A stretch of DNA of 64,000 nt from Sapria himalayana (GCA_029783825.1 JAREIK010001333.1:521090-585089); one strand, 5' to 3'; positions 1-13,140 are shown, counted from the first letter of the stretch. The notes: a model not told the origin generated them from the letters alone. A program made the numbers and translations.

Positions 1-1480
1 AATCGAAGATATCATGGTGTACTCGAGAAGCGAGTTGGAGCATGAGTTACATTTGGATTGAGTGTTGTAGACTTTAAGGCAACACTAGTTGTATGCTAAG
101 TTCAACAAATATAAGTGTTGGCTGAACCGAGTGGGATTTCTCGGTCTTGTGGTTTTTGCTGAATGCATTTATATGGATTTTCAAAAAGTAGAAGCAGTGG
201 AAAATTGGGAACAACCAACTATGCTGACATAAGTGCGGAGTTTCCTAGGATTAGAAAGGTATTACTCCAGATTCATAGAAGGGTTCTCAATGATTTCAGG
301 ACCACTTCATTGGTTGACTAGGAAAGAAGTTAAGTTTGAGTGGATTGGCATGTGTGAGGAAAGCTACCAAACACTGAAGGAAAAGTTTACGTCAGCTTTT
401 TTTTTTGACATTGCTAGAGGGCAGCAAAGGTTCGAGGTTTACAGTGATGATTTATGCCAAGATTTAGGGTGCATGTTGATACAACATAAGAGAGTTTGGT
501 ATATGATTCAAGATAGTTAAAGAAACACAAGCTAAATTATCCTACTCATGACTTGGAACTTGCTATGGTAATTTTGCATTGAAAACCTGGAGGCATTACT
601 TGTATAGAGCGACTTTTCAGATATTTGTCGACCATGGGAGCCTTAAATATTTGTTTACCCAATAGGTGTTAAATTTAATGAAAAGGAGATATTTGTAATT
701 AATTAAGGATTATGATTGTATTATTGATTACCATCCATGTAAAGCAAATGTAGTAGTGAATGCTTTGAGCTGGAAGTCTACAGGCTCTTTTGCTTATATC
801 ATGACAATACAACTTCCATTAATGGTCGAGTTATGAGAGTTGGATGTTGAGTTGAGGATACATGCTTTTGTAGCACTTTTTGCTAGTTTCCAACTATGGC
901 CGATACTTGTAGATAAATTCTCGACGCACAACTAGAAGATCCCTATTTAATGAGCATGAGAAAGAAAATCGAGGAAGGGGAACAGTTAGATTTTACTATT
1001 AGAGATAATGGAGCATTGTTTCTAGGCTTTGTGTTCCGCAACTAAAAAGTTAAAAAAGGCAAATATTGGAGGAAGCCCATACATAGTTATGCTTATGCTA
1101 TGCACCTCAATAGTACCAAGATGTACCATACACTGAAGGATTTTTATTGGTGGTCAGGGATTAAAAGAGATGTTTTCGAGTATGTATCCAAGTGCTTCAT
1201 CTGTCAACAAGTGAAGACAGAGAGACAAAAGCCTTCTAGACTTCTCCAGCCCTTCGCCATCTCAGAATGGAAATGAGAGAATATTACAATATTTTTTTTA
1301 TTCAAAATCCCTCTCATATTTCAGAGATATAATGTCATTTGGTTAGTAGTTGATCGACTCACCAAGTCCACACATTTCCTACGTATCAAGGAGCAGCTAA
1401 TGCAGATTCTGGGTAGAAAAGAGAATGAGCTTCATAACAAGACTATTTTTAGTGAAGGTCCTTTGAAGAAACCACCCAGT
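1..1480 (+). pseudogene. Ty3/gypsy (chromovirus-type) pol remnant: RT end, RNase H, integrase start
   Basis: Translating across stops and frame changes gives the gypsy pol order. The fragment opens inside the reverse transcriptase just after the active site (IEDIMVYSRSELEHELHL). It continues with the RT connection at 233-520 (RSFLGLERYYSRFIEGF), then RNase H remnants at about 530-790, including a decayed YHPCKANVVVNALS motif. The integrase zinc-binding region lies at about 1080-1240 (H-x-H, then CFICQQVKTERQKP), followed by the start of the integrase core (VVDRLTKSTHFL) at about 1340-1390. The wording resembles Tekay/Del-type chromoviruses, which is a family judgement from memory. Stops, frameshifts and loss of the catalytic core after about 1400 show it is dead. 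Gag, protease and most of RT lie outside the window or are lost. Confidence 0.88.
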
Positions 1481-1579
1481 CGAGTAGGTAACTTGGCAGT
1501 GGGAGGACCAAATGTGAAGCTAACACCCGCATCTCTTCCATGATATAAGTACGAATCTTGTTGACGAAAAATTTTCTTT

Positions 1580-1800
1580 AAGGGGGGTAGAATGTAATGA
1601 TCTGTACCAAATAATACAAAATTTTTAAAACATTTAACCAAATTTTTAATGAGCCATGCCGTGGATCAACATGACCATGGTTCATGCATGGTTCTAGGTC
1701 ATTGTACGTCGGAGCTGGCATGGCTTTTTTGTGTCATGCCTCATATCATACTCGGTTTCTCATCCCACATGACACCTCTAAAATTATAGTGAAACCTAAC
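1580..1800 (+). repeat. Probable polypurine tract and start of gypsy 3' LTR
   Basis: A purine run (aaggggggtagaa, 1580-1592) is followed at once by TGTAATGATC at 1593. Plant gypsy elements commonly place such a purine tract directly before a 3' LTR that begins TGTAAT or TGTAAC. This one lies downstream of the pol remnant in the same orientation. The far end of the LTR is not defined, because no matching 5' LTR is in the window. Confidence 0.45.
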
Positions 1801-4800
1801 CAAAAAAAATATTTATGTAGGATAAATGAATAATAGCACAGAGATGAGTAATTATTTAATAGATTAATTTGTTCGTTATGTCAAATACTATGCCACAATA
1901 CTCAATAAACAAATAAAAGTGATAAAAATAGAATTAATATATGTCTTGTAGACATTAACTCATGCATGTCGAGAATAATTTATGTGATGTTCAACTAATC
2001 CTATTGAAAAATAGATATTCATTTTATTTCGACTCATATCCAAGCAAGAGAAATGCTAAGGCATGCTTTTACCAATTGAACTAACTCATGAATACAACTT
2101 TTTAAATTAAAATAATATATATATATATATATATATAGGTTTAGTTTATTTTCTTTTTTGTTATTATTTTTGTACTTTTCATTTTTTAGGAGCACCCAAC
2201 AAATGGGGTGTAAGAGTTGTGCTACATATAAAAAATGTGTCAAAAAAAAGCTCAATATTGATATTTTCATATCTCATGTTTTATATAACGATTCCATTAG
2301 GCACAAGAATTCTAGATCTTATATAATCTATAAGAAACATAAAAAGACTAAGCTTATCTATGGTATTGGTATTTAGTCTAGAATGTTTGACCCAAGAATA
2401 TGGAGTGATGTGGTGAACAACATGGGAAGTGGAGACATACCTTTCTTGCCATAAGCCAATAACATTGATAGAAAAATTCTGGTATACTCCTCTTTATGAA
2501 ATATATGTGCAACAAGACAAATAGTTATGGTCATAAAAAAACAAATTTGAGTAGGCCAAGTATAATCTTGTATAGCCTCTTTGCCTCAAAAAGATTCTCA
2601 TAACTCAAGCTATAATGTCCGGCACCTCTATTGAGGATGTCTTAATCTATCATAAAATGAATGGGTCATTACTATCGTTCTCCCTCTTAGAGTATCTTTG
2701 TCAACTATCTCATTTCTATTATGAGATGAAGATGTCATAGTGCTACATATTATACCAACTCTATTTGATATAGGTGCACTTGTAGATGCAAGTCACCTTT
2801 CGATATATTTGTCAAAAAAGTGGTAGTAATGTTTTACCAAGAAAATATGTGTGAAAAATTGCACATCCTTCTCCTAATAAAAGTATGTAAAGAACATATA
2901 TATATATATATATATATGATTGATAAATCTCCTTAGTATAGTATGATCTACCAACACATGCATAACACCAACAACTCTTTTATATAGTTGTGTGAAAGTC
3001 ACACAATAAATTATCTCATCCAAATTAGTCAATATTCATGCTAGTAGTTTATTAATACCATTACGATCATATAAAGAAAATATTCTAGAATAATACATCG
3101 ATTAAACTATGTCCCAAATTCCTTTACATATATCATAACAACCAAATACATTGGACAGAATAAGATATATTGACTATCAAAGATGTCCTTTTAGCTGTTA
3201 ATCAATCAACATTTACTTATCATCTTCGAATAAGATAATTTTTCCAATAAGTGATCAAGGATAACCTTAGGCCACTAACTAGATCCTTGTCAATCAACAT
3301 ACCCCCACAAGGAGCACATATCTACCCTCAATTTCTAGTGATTTATTCCTAGTTGTTTCACATTGATTCCAATTATTTTCCTTTAAAAAAAATTCACTGC
3401 ATAATAAATTCCATAATAATATAAAATGGAAACAAACATGCACAGACTACTATGCATATATACAAAACATTTGAAAATAAAAGTCCTTAATACTTTAAAT
3501 TTGAACACACTTATTGTACTGATTTTGTATTAGCATCATCATCCCAACCACCACATAGAGCACCATCATCCACCATAAATGGATTCTAGACTACTGGAAT
3601 CATGTTTTCGCAGATGCAATGATCTTGATAAACTAAAAGAATTTTAAAAAATACTTACGGTATATTGGAATTTTTCTCAAAATATGATGGTGTTACCATT
3701 GCTACCATCACACATTGAAATATATTGTCATTTGCACGATGAGAGATGTGTCGTTATCTCAACAACTCATTGCCCCCCACTCATGTCCCTGAATATCCCT
3801 ATAACTAATACTTTATTCTGACCAATTTTAAGTTTTCAAACATTATTCATTTGAGGAAAGGGAAGAGGAAGAGATAAGAGAAATAGTAAAAATGAAAAAA
3901 AAGAAATAAAAATTGTATTAATTATTTGAAAACTAATTTTGAAAGGATACATCAGCCATAGATATGCTTTGGGATAGCCAACATTTAGAATGATCTCAAA
4001 CAAAGAAAAAAAGATTAAAATAAATAAAATAAAACAATAATAATTTCAAATCATGTTTTGATACCAGCACAGCACCAACACAACATTGTATTAATGTCAA
4101 TGCACCAACGACTATATAGCATGTAATCGAAACTTCCACACAATAAATCACCAGAAACGTGCCATAAAAACCATTTTCCTATTGATAAATTTTTATTTAT
4201 GTTCCACCATGATACTATGTGAACTCCACTGCAAGAACCACCATGGAATTAGTTGTGTACTTTGTGAATCATCACGAAACCATCATCACACCCATGTTGT
4301 CACTGTCCATGCCATCAAAAAAGCAAGAACATAAAAAAAAGTGTTAGGTTTGCACCATAGTATGTTTGGCGTTGACATTATTGACACCCAATGCTGGGAT
4401 ACATCGTTGTTGACACTATTACACAAAGTGCCTCGAAGCACATCACAATGTACAACCTTTCAGTTATCAAAAATTGATTGATACTATGTAGAAATTAATC
4501 AATTTTTTTTTTACTTTTTCTCTTCTACTTCTCCCTTCTCTCACTCTCTCTATTAGTTTAACCTTAATTTCCAAAAATTATCTTGATTTCAAAGCTTTGT
4601 AGATGAGTGAGGGGTAGTGCTTGGTAACATTCGTGGTGATGCACTTCCAAATGTGTCAAGGACAAAATGTGCTATAATTTGATAATAATAATTGTGGTGT
4701 AGTTACTATGAATATAAATATAATTTTTCTCGACATTTTTATGCATGTGATTGATTTTATTGTGATCATCAAATGTATGATGGCAATTTTGTAGTAGTCC

Positions 4801-5780
4801 AAAAATATTATGATAATTTGGAAGGTAGTTACCATGATAGTTGGTATGATGGCCCCAATTCAATATTGTGGTGATGTATGAATACTAATAATATGATGGT
4901 CAAAATTAGTGTATGATTACTAATAATAATACAATGTAAATTATATGTAGAGCCATATTAATTGTATTGTAGGCTATTTCGATGAGAATTTGGTGCATTG
5001 GGCTAAGTATACATGAAAAACTTATTGGATGAGCCACCTCAAACTTTGTCAGATTAGTAATTGATGACCAATAGATAGTTACTAATGCATCTATTATAGT
5101 TTATTGTCTTGAATATTATGCATAATATATTTGATTCTTAAATTTAAAAACATACTTTTTATTAGTAAAACAAAATTATAGCCTTACCAAGTGACAAACT
5201 AAGTTAGTGTGCTAGTATCCATTAAATAAACTAGATTCTCAATAGCATGAATTATATAATAATATTTAAATCATGATGCCATGTTATAAGTAGTTAAAGA
5301 AAAATGAGAAATCAAAGAAGTAAAAAATATAAATAAATAAATAAATAATATATATATATATATTAAAAACAAAGATGGTTATGATTGAATCTAAATATGT
5401 GTATTACTTAAAATTTTAATATCTTAAATTCAGGATATGCCTCTGGATTTTGTTTTTCTAAACTTAAGGGTCGATGTTTATTATTCATTTTTATTATCTT
5501 GTTAAAAATCTTTGTTAATGAGTAAGTGTGAGGCTATTTCAATTAAAATAAATTATTTGTTATTTATTTTTCTTGATAATTAATTATAAATCATAAAATT
5601 AGTTTCTTTTGATGAGCTTTAATTAGAATGTTGATATAATATATCACACAACTCATCTTCATATCCGTGAAGCTCAATAATATTATAATTATGTTATTTT
5701 AAAATTTTTATCATCTATAATAATATTATGTATTTTATTGATTCTCAAGTTATTTATGAAGAATAAGGTTTTCCAAATGC
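1800..5780. other. AT-rich intergenic DNA, nothing recognised
   Basis: No open frame with recognisable protein similarity is seen on either strand. The short frames here are low-complexity or chance. The stretch contains TA microsatellites (about 2116-2138 and 2899-2918) and poly-A/T runs. It may be old, unrecognisable transposon sequence. Confidence 0.6.
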
Positions 5781-5784
5781 ATAC

Positions 5785-5786
<2 letters not shown>

Positions 5787-5830
<44 letters not shown>

Positions 5831-5960
5831 TGTGCATGTGTGTGTGTGTGCGTGGGTGTGTGTCTATGGGTGTGAGTCGGTGTTGGGCGTGTTGGTATGT
5901 GATTGTGGGTATGTGGGCTTGGGTGTGTGTTTGTGTGTGTGGGTGTGAATGTGTGTATGT
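5787..5960 (+). repeat. (TG)n microsatellite with degenerate TGTG-rich tail
   Basis: A nearly pure TG run of about 40 bp starts at about 5787. It passes into interrupted GTGTGxG sequence up to about 5960. The Cys/Val-rich open frame across it is an artefact of the repeat. Confidence 0.95.
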
Positions 5961-6120
5961 GTATGTGGGGACTAAGAAATTATGCTATATATATAGCATA
6001 ATTTCTATATATTAAACAGAATTATGTGTATGTGTGCGTGGGTATTGGATGTGTGTGGGTATGTATGCTATATATATATAGCATATACATTTAAACAAAA
6101 TTATGTATTTTTTCTATATA

Positions 6121-6427
6121 TTAAATGATTAGCTGATTTTTATTAATTATTTTAAAATTAATAATTTTCTAAAAATAAGTAATTTGACCATTTCTTGGCA
6201 TTTAAATGAAATATATTTAAATTTGTTAAATATTAAATGATTAGGTAGTTTTTGTTACTTATTTTAAATTAATAGTTTTCAAAAAAAAAAAAGAATAATT
6301 TGACCATTCCAGGCATTTAAACGGAATGTATATATATTTTTTATATATTAAATGATTAGATAAGTTTTATTAATTATTTTTAAAATAATAATTTTTCAAA
6401 AAATAAAATTAATTTGACCAATTATAG
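6121..6427. repeat. ~112-115 bp AT-rich tandem repeat, 2.7 copies
   Basis: The words TTAAATGATTAG and AATTTGACCA recur in the same order. Units start at about 6121, 6233 and 6348, giving periods of 112 and 115 bp. The array ends at about 6427, roughly 170 bp before the TATA box of the DUO3-like gene. Confidence 0.75.
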
Positions 6428-6597
6428 GGACGCGTGTTGTGTAGCGCGCGCATCTGGAGACTGAGAAATGTTGATGAAGGCTGGATGATTGCCGCAGCAA
6501 CTACTAACTGCTCCCCTGGTAACCGGCGCCATAGGCCAGTGACAGTGAGAAATACCAAACGGTAGTTGTAAGTTGTAACTGACGGGTAACACACCTC

Positions 6598-6605
6598 TAT
6601 ATAAA
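6598..6605 (+). promoter_or_regulatory. TATA box of the DUO3-like gene
   Basis: TATATAAA sits about 220 bp before the chosen ATG, inside a stretch that is less AT-rich than its surroundings. Transcription would start at about 6630. No ATG lies between there and 6817, so 6817 would be the first start codon of the message. Confidence 0.5.
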
Positions 6606-6816
6606 CGGTTGCCAGAGTTGAGCCTCTGAACTTGTCTCCGAGTGTCTGTCGCTCCCATCTGAGACGCATTTCGCAATTTTCTGAAAACCCTAATCGCACT
6701 TCTCCCAGCCTGAATACTCAAATCTCCTCGTTCAATCATTATTCTTCCGAAGCTTTTTTTTTTTTGGGAAATCATACTGACGTAGTATTCCTTCTGCTTC
6801 TCAAGAACCTTACGAA

Positions 6817-7990
6817 ATGGAGCCTCCTCCTTGCCTTTTTGTTATCGCACCCCCTACATTGCCATCGCTGGATCCACACATATCCGACGAGGAGTCTTCT
6901 TCTGTACATCGGGTGCAGTTCACGGAAGAAGACGACGAGTATGTGCCCTTTTCTATGTTATTAATTATATTTATTTATTTATGTTTTGTACACCTGTTTG
7001 ATATAGACCTCTCGCTTGTGATCGCCATTTTATCTACGAGTTTCAGCTTTTTGATAATAATTCCCACGCAGATTGTTAGCGCGAGGAATCATGCAGTACA
7101 ACACAGACTGGAATAAAATTCAACAGCTGTTTCTTCCAACGAAAACTGCGCGTCAGATTTTAATTAGGCAGAAAAACCGTTGTTGCTCCAGAGCCCCCGA
7201 CAACCCGGTTAAGGTAGGCTAGCGATATATTTTTCTGTTTATTCTTTTGTTGATATCTACCAAGAGATATCTTGTGAGTTCAGCATATGCTTCTGCTGAC
7301 TGTTTAAATAAACTCTTGACCTTTAAGTATTGGCGCGGTTGGAGGCAGCGAGGCAAATGAAATCATCTCCATTAACGTCAGAAGAGATAGCACTTGTCAA
7401 TGAGGTACATGTTTTATTAGGAAACATCGATAGTACGCAAGTTTTGAAAAAATGTGCAAAATTAATAATATAAGTGACCATTTGCAGGGATTGAATATTT
7501 ACAAGAATGATTGGATATCCATATGGAAATTCATGTTGCCTCGTCGAGATCCTTCATTACTACCTCGTCAATGGAGGATAGCTAATAGAACCCAAAAATC
7601 TTACAAGGGGGTAGATGCTGCAATGAAAGAGAAACGGCGCGCGTATCGATTGAGTAAACAAAGACATGTTCGTCACCATCTCTGCACCATTTTAACTTCT
7701 TCACCATCGTACTTCAACTTATTTAACTTATATCATTTATTCATTTTTAATGGCAGGAAAGCAAAGCTCGCCGACTATTTCATCATGTAGAATTTCTTGC
7801 AAAACCCATTTATTTCAAACCCCTTCCTTTAGATGATCTTCTTACTTGTGTCGAAGAAATTTTCTCTGTTTCATACCTTCAAGTGCCTCTTTCACTGCTG
7901 AAGCCTCTTGATTATGAAAGCAATTGTGTTGGCCATTATGTTGATCCAGCTTCTCAAAGTTGTGGTTGTTGCCATGTTCTTCCACTTTAG
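6817..7990 (+). CDS. DUO3: Short DUO3/GON4-like SANT-domain protein, five exons, 245 aa
   Basis: Proposed exons are 6817-6938, 7072-7213, 7345-7404, 7488-7667 and 7757-7990, all with GT-AG introns (133, 131, 83 and 89 bp). They join in frame into 245 codons plus TAG. Residues 1-41 are Pro-rich then acidic (TEEDDE). Residues 42-108 read LLARGIMQYNTDWNKIQQLF, then LPTKTARQILIRQKNRC, APDNPVK and MKSSPLTSEEIA. Residues 109-168 hold NDWISIWKFMLPRRDPSLLP, RQWRIANRTQKSYK and a basic KEKRRAYR. This block matches my memory of the plant DUO3 (DUO POLLEN 3)/GON4-like family, nuclear regulators whose Arabidopsis member acts in the male germline. Real DUO3 proteins exceed 1000 residues, so this copy keeps only the Myb/SANT-like core. 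The 77 residues of exon 5 (FKPLPLDDLLTC, CGCCHVLPL) are not recognised. It could be a young truncated paralogue or a pseudogene with an open frame. Homology of the core is strong; expression is unknown. Confidence 0.7.
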
Positions 7991-8560
7991 AATGGACATG
8001 ATCTCGATGAAACACAGTGTCTAATGATTTGATCTTTAAGTTGTATTTGATGATTGGTGTTTAGGTCTGAAAAATGTCACACTTTTTTTTTTATGTAGTG
8101 TATTCTTTCCCCCATTTCCATTCTTTCTTCTATATGGTACATAAATATAATCTAGTTGAGAGACATATCATTATAGTTTGTTAAACATGTCTTCCAAAAA
8201 GTAAAATTCATAGAACACGGCAAATGGTATATATCATAAACATGGCAGGCAAATATATCATAGACTAGCACTTGCAAAATTTGCCAATTGCATCAAACAA
8301 TTGGCAGAACATAACACATTCACTAAGTGTTCAACTCAACTAGATCAAAAAAAAAAACATGAAATATAACCAAATCAAAACCAAAACAAACCAAAAACAT
8401 TTTTTTTTGTCACATAACTTTAGTGTTCATCTTCTTTAGAGAGAAGCTTGTGGAACACAAAAGAACAAGAAAATCATGATATTGAGAAAATATATCAAAT
8501 GTATATATTTTTACTCTTGCAAGCATGTGCATTAATAAAATAATTGTGCTAATGTCGCAC
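7991..8560. other. Downstream flank of DUO3-like gene, nothing else recognised
   Basis: AT-rich sequence with poly-A/T runs. No clear AATAAA lies close to the stop codon, so the transcript end is not placed. No protein-like frame is seen. Confidence 0.5.
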
Positions 8561-8925
8561 ATTTTAAAAATAAGTCACATTACTCAACATATTTGTTGAG
8601 TAATGGAAGTATTTCTTCACTGGTAAAGTTATAAATAAAGATAATGTCAATTGAGATTCAATGTTGAAGTACTCCAAACATATTCATTTATCCACAATGA
8701 CTTTCTTCGATGAAGTGGCATTTCACAGTAATGTGTCTTGCTATGCTGTGGAATACACAATTTTCTTTGGCATTGGTAATATGATTAGTTCTAACAAAAA
8801 TTGGGTTGTCTCGGCTTGCTTTTCTTTGATAATTTTCAAGTTTATTTTTTACCATATAGCTTGGGAAGCAAATAGTTATGTTGAGATATATTTATGCTTC
8901 AGCTAGTAGAATTAAATAGTGTTTG
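8560..8925 (-). pseudogene. Ty1/copia RNase H remnant
   Basis: The reverse strand, read across frameshifts, shows pieces of the copia RNase H end. There is an AEYIST-like word, then SQAIW, then VFHSIARHITVKCHFIEES. The last corresponds to the family's VFHS-x-TKHI-x-x-x-YHFI-x-E signature just before the pol C-terminus. Several stops are present. No LTR could be paired with it, so only a scrap remains. Confidence 0.6.
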
Positions 8926-9950
8926 AGACCCATATATTTCAAGATATATCCAAGCTATTGAAGATCACATCTTTGAAACCCAATATATTACAGGAGAGTC
9001 AAAGAATAAGATATCTAAAAAGTATTTTTCATACATGTAGTACATCCTCCCCAATCACAATCATAGTATTTTAATAATCTTGTATTCATGATTTTTAAGC
9101 AATTTAGGGTGTTGCCACTCTTTCTCTAAGTGTTTACATATAGTAGAACCAAACAATGTTTTTCATACCTTCTATGAAATTTCTCAAAGTATTTTTCAAA
9201 CATTAACTATGCATATAATATTAGGCAGTTAACATGTTGAGTGATCCCAAATAATAAAAAATAATTATATACACAAAAAAAGAAATTAAAACCAAATCTC
9301 GACATTTTTCTCTCAAGTTGATACATACATGTCTCAAAGACTCAACTTGAAACTGAGAAAATAATATGTAATCCTCTAAGACCTATCTTGAAAATATTTA
9401 TAATGTATTCAATAATAAGAAAGTAGGTATTAGGCGTCAAATAATCATAAATTTTATGTTATATAAAAAAGTAATCAATCTCAAAATATTATGTTCGCTC
9501 GTATAATACCAAGTTATCTGTAATATGTTGCGTTGTATTGTTATAATAGCAAAACAACATTTTTTTAACTAAAACAAAAAACTTCCACAATAAATAATTG
9601 ATCCTATAAACCTCACTTGTATAGTCAACATCATAACTTTATACTCTGCCTATACATTATACCTCAAAAAAACTATTTGACTCCTACTATTTTAGGAAAT
9701 GATAATGTCACTAAACAATACAAGAACATATAGTTGATCTCATATATTTGATCTTTGAAGCTCAACTAAAATCTAAATATATATCTATCGAATTATCACC
9801 CCGATCTCTGAAATCTCACATTCTAGAACTCTCTGCAACTCTTTTACCTAATAATCATCATAATTATATCTATATGAGTACCTAAAAAAATCTAATAAAT
9901 AACTAAATATATTAATAACATATATGAAATTTAGTTTGATCACTATCAGA
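8926..9950. other. AT-rich DNA, nothing recognised
   Basis: No protein-like frame or repeat boundary could be supported. It may be further decayed copia sequence attached to the RNase H scrap, but no motif proves it. Confidence 0.5.
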
Positions 9951-10858
9951 TTATATTATACATAATTTAATCAACTGAATGAATCATATCACAGAATAAA
10001 TTAGTATCTAACTTAGTAGAAATATCTAGTAGAGCACAATCTAGAAGATTATTCTGAAAAGACCCAACATGGATACCCTCCCAGGTTACCCTGGTAGTCT
10101 TGCCTGAAGTCCTACCGTACAATCTCAAGGAAATATCCAATGGAATCACACTTTAAAAAAAATAGTGTAAATACATGCATTAAAAAAAAAAAAGACTACA
10201 ACAACTCAAATCCACAACTGACTTATCTTATTGTAGGTCATAACCAGAAACATACATAATTAAGACTCATATGAATTCAATACTAAGATCAAGGCATTCT
10301 AAGAGTGTTTATGAATTAAGGGGTACAAATGGAAATAAAAAAAGTCTTATAAAATTAATACAGATAGATAAGATAGAATATTTCAACTATCGTAGAAAGA
10401 GTGATGTAGAAGCTGATAGAAGGTAGGTATCTATGAACTACCTGGACTTAGGGAATAGATTTAAAATAATAAAATATGAGATAATAAATATCCGTGAGTG
10501 GCATAAATTAAAAGAAAAAAATAATATTTTTATTTTCTAAAATTTCTTCCGCCAAGACCTCGCATCCACTCTTTTGCAAGGTTCTTAGTTTAAAATCATT
10601 TCAAAAAACACAAACTCATCCTCAGATCAATAATATTAAAGTCATGCTCAAAAACATTACCGAAATTAATATTAAGAAAATTATGACCTTGATTTATTCA
10701 CAACATAAAAATTGAGCATTAAATAACTATAAAAATACAATAATCATAAATATTGAAATGGATATAACTTACTTAGAAGCCAACAAGGTACCATACCATA
10801 TACCAATTAGAAATTGTGGGATACCCCACCTCATGACTTTCAATATCCAAAGGGGTCG

Positions 10859-10892
<34 letters not shown>

Positions 10893-12470
10893 CCATCGCG
10901 TAAACCTGACCTCACGACCATAAAAATAATATATAATTGTTGGATGAAATCAACCTCACGACACCATGAAAATAATATATAAATGTTGGATGAAACTAAC
11001 CTCATGACACCGTGTAAATTACATATAGCTGTTGGTTGAAACAAACCTCACGACACCGTGGCATACCTAGTTCACTATAATATAAATAATGAATTGAACC
11101 ACTAGTTCCATATGGTACATCAATTTATAATAACTCACACATTATCCTTACTTACATACTTTTTCAACGATACTATATTATAAATTAAGAATTTATGAAT
11201 TTAAATTCAACAGCTCAATTAAATATATTGATAAATTTAAATTCAACAACTCAATCAAATATATTGATAAATTTTAATTCATCAATTCATGCCGAAATCG
11301 AGAAATTTCACAATGAAAATATTCATCATAACTAATTTTAAGTACCTAAAAATTTTAAAAACTGCAACATGTTTAAAATCATAAAAAAAATCACTAATTC
11401 CATTTCGTAAATCAATAAATTTTTAAAGTGGTTTAGAACCTCAATCTATATACCAAAATATTTAAAACATATCAATCACTCACAGATTACATATGCTTAG
11501 TCCTACTCTCAAGCATGATCATCTACATGCTCAGCATGAGTGCTTATAATATAATAAAAATATTATTTAGACTCAAATAACTAAACCAAAAACATTGTAA
11601 TGTGCTAAATATCTTAGAATAATTTTTAAAATTATAAAACTATCCAAATTGGATTCTGAAAGGTCCAATTATATAGTGTTCCCAAAAGACGTCATACCCA
11701 AAATTGGGATTTTTTACTCGAAGGATAATTTTTTGAAATTGAACCTTTCAATAAATCACAAAAATGTCGAATTTCACAAATCCAATTTCAATTACACCTA
11801 ATTTGACCAATTGGTATGTCCAAATCATTTCAGTGATTACCTTAAATAACCTAAAAATAGAAAACTAACCAAACGACGTCCAAAATTTATAAATTTTATA
11901 TCAACAGAAAGCCCAAGAGACAAGGAATATCTCAGTATTCTTACCTTGGTCCAAAAGTTTCTATGGTATTCAAAAACTTGATCCAACCTTCGGCCAAACT
12001 TGTTTTTGTTGTATCTTACAAATATTGAGGAATATAATGAAAAAGACGATGAAAATGAGTTTAAATGGTCCAAAAATGGAAAGAGTGAGTTATGGGTCGG
12101 CATGGAATTGCTAGAAAATGGCAAAATACAGCTAAAACCTAATTAGCTTGAAAATAGGTCGAAACTACCTAATTTGAGGTCAACTAGTCTTGGAAATTTT
12201 TTCTATGGTTTTAGAGCTGAAAATAAGTATTTTATGGCTAGAGTTCTATTTGGCATGTAAAATTAGGTGTTAATAGTACCTAGGATCATTTTTAAGTAAA
12301 AACTGAAGACAGTCATGGATACTGAGCCGAATCCAACCGTGACTTGAGCCAGACCAGGCACAACATGTGTGTGACATGTTGGAATGATACATGCATGAAC
12401 TAGTTTTTTTAAAAAACTCCTCCCCTCACCCATAATGCTAAATGTAACGAGTCAAATTCATTGCCCAAAC
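9950..12470 (-). repeat. Possible reverse-oriented gypsy-type LTR material
   Basis: On the - strand this non-coding stretch starts with a TTACATTTAGC-like word near 12,455. It carries blocks of moderate GC inside AT-rich DNA (about 10,040-10,145, 11,870-12,120 and 12,300-12,440), in the style of long plant gypsy LTRs. Neither ends nor target duplications are defined. This is an inference from texture, not from a matched pair. Confidence 0.25.
10862..11060. repeat. (TAA)n microsatellite followed by a 44-46 bp tandem repeat
   Basis: About ten TAA triplets (10,862-10,891) are followed by units beginning ACCTCACGAC or ACCTCATGAC. Units start at 10,909, 10,953, 10,999 and 11,045, so the period is 44-46 bp over about 3.3 copies. 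The poly-Leu and poly-Asn frames here are artefacts of the TAA run. Confidence 0.85.
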
Positions 12471-12597
12471 AATGACAATGATAAGCATTATCATATCGCT
12501 ATCATTATTGTTATTAATATTAAAAAAAGAATTATTTTATAGCCTTGAATTTGCTTGCAATGACTTTTGGGTATAAATCTGATAGCTGTCAAAATTT

Positions 12598-12600
<3 letters not shown>

Positions 12601-12629
<29 letters not shown>
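12601..12629. repeat. (TA)n microsatellite
   Basis: A pure TA run lies just outside the CACTA-A terminus. Confidence 0.9.
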
Positions 12630-12631
<2 letters not shown>

Positions 12632-12701
12632 CATAGTTTTTATCCAAAAAAACTATATAAATTTAGAATTGAAATTTTTTGATATTTATTCAATTTTATT
12701 T

Positions 12702-13140
12702 CACTACAAAAAATATCTCATATAGCTAGGGATATTTCCCTAGCTAAATGGGCATTTTTCATCGCTAAACGGGATATAGCGACGGATTAATGATAGATCA
12801 ATTCCCTATCTAAAGTGTCTTTTGCTAAATTTTAGCTACAAAATTGTCCCTAGCTAAAAAGATAGCGACAGAAAAATTTCTTGCTAAAAAAGAAAAATTC
12901 TGAAGCTGAATTAGCAAGATAAATGAGATATTCCATTGCTAAACAAAAATAACGACAGATGATTCCCTAGCTAAAGTACTAGTATATAAATTTTAGCGAC
13001 GGATATAGTCACTGGCTAAAAAACTTTAGCAACGGAATATCCGTCGCTAATTTTAATATTTCCCTAGCTAGATGAGCTAGAGAAATTTCCCTAGCTAATT
13101 TAGAAATGGATTTTTCCCTTGCTAATTTATCAAGAGAATT
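12702..13140. repeat. CACTA-A subterminal repeat region
   Basis: CCCTAGCTA-type words occur at least six times in both orientations, for example the palindromic TAGCTAGGGATATTTCCCTA. TAGCGACGG/CCGTCGCTA words are interleaved. In En/Spm elements such short repeats near the ends bind the transposition proteins. The binding role is family knowledge; the repeats are seen directly. Confidence 0.8.

Noticed and set aside
5788..6015. Cys/Val-rich open frame
   Set aside because: It is only the translation of the TG microsatellite.
10758..11044. Poly-Asn and poly-Leu frames
   Set aside because: Translation of the TAA microsatellite.
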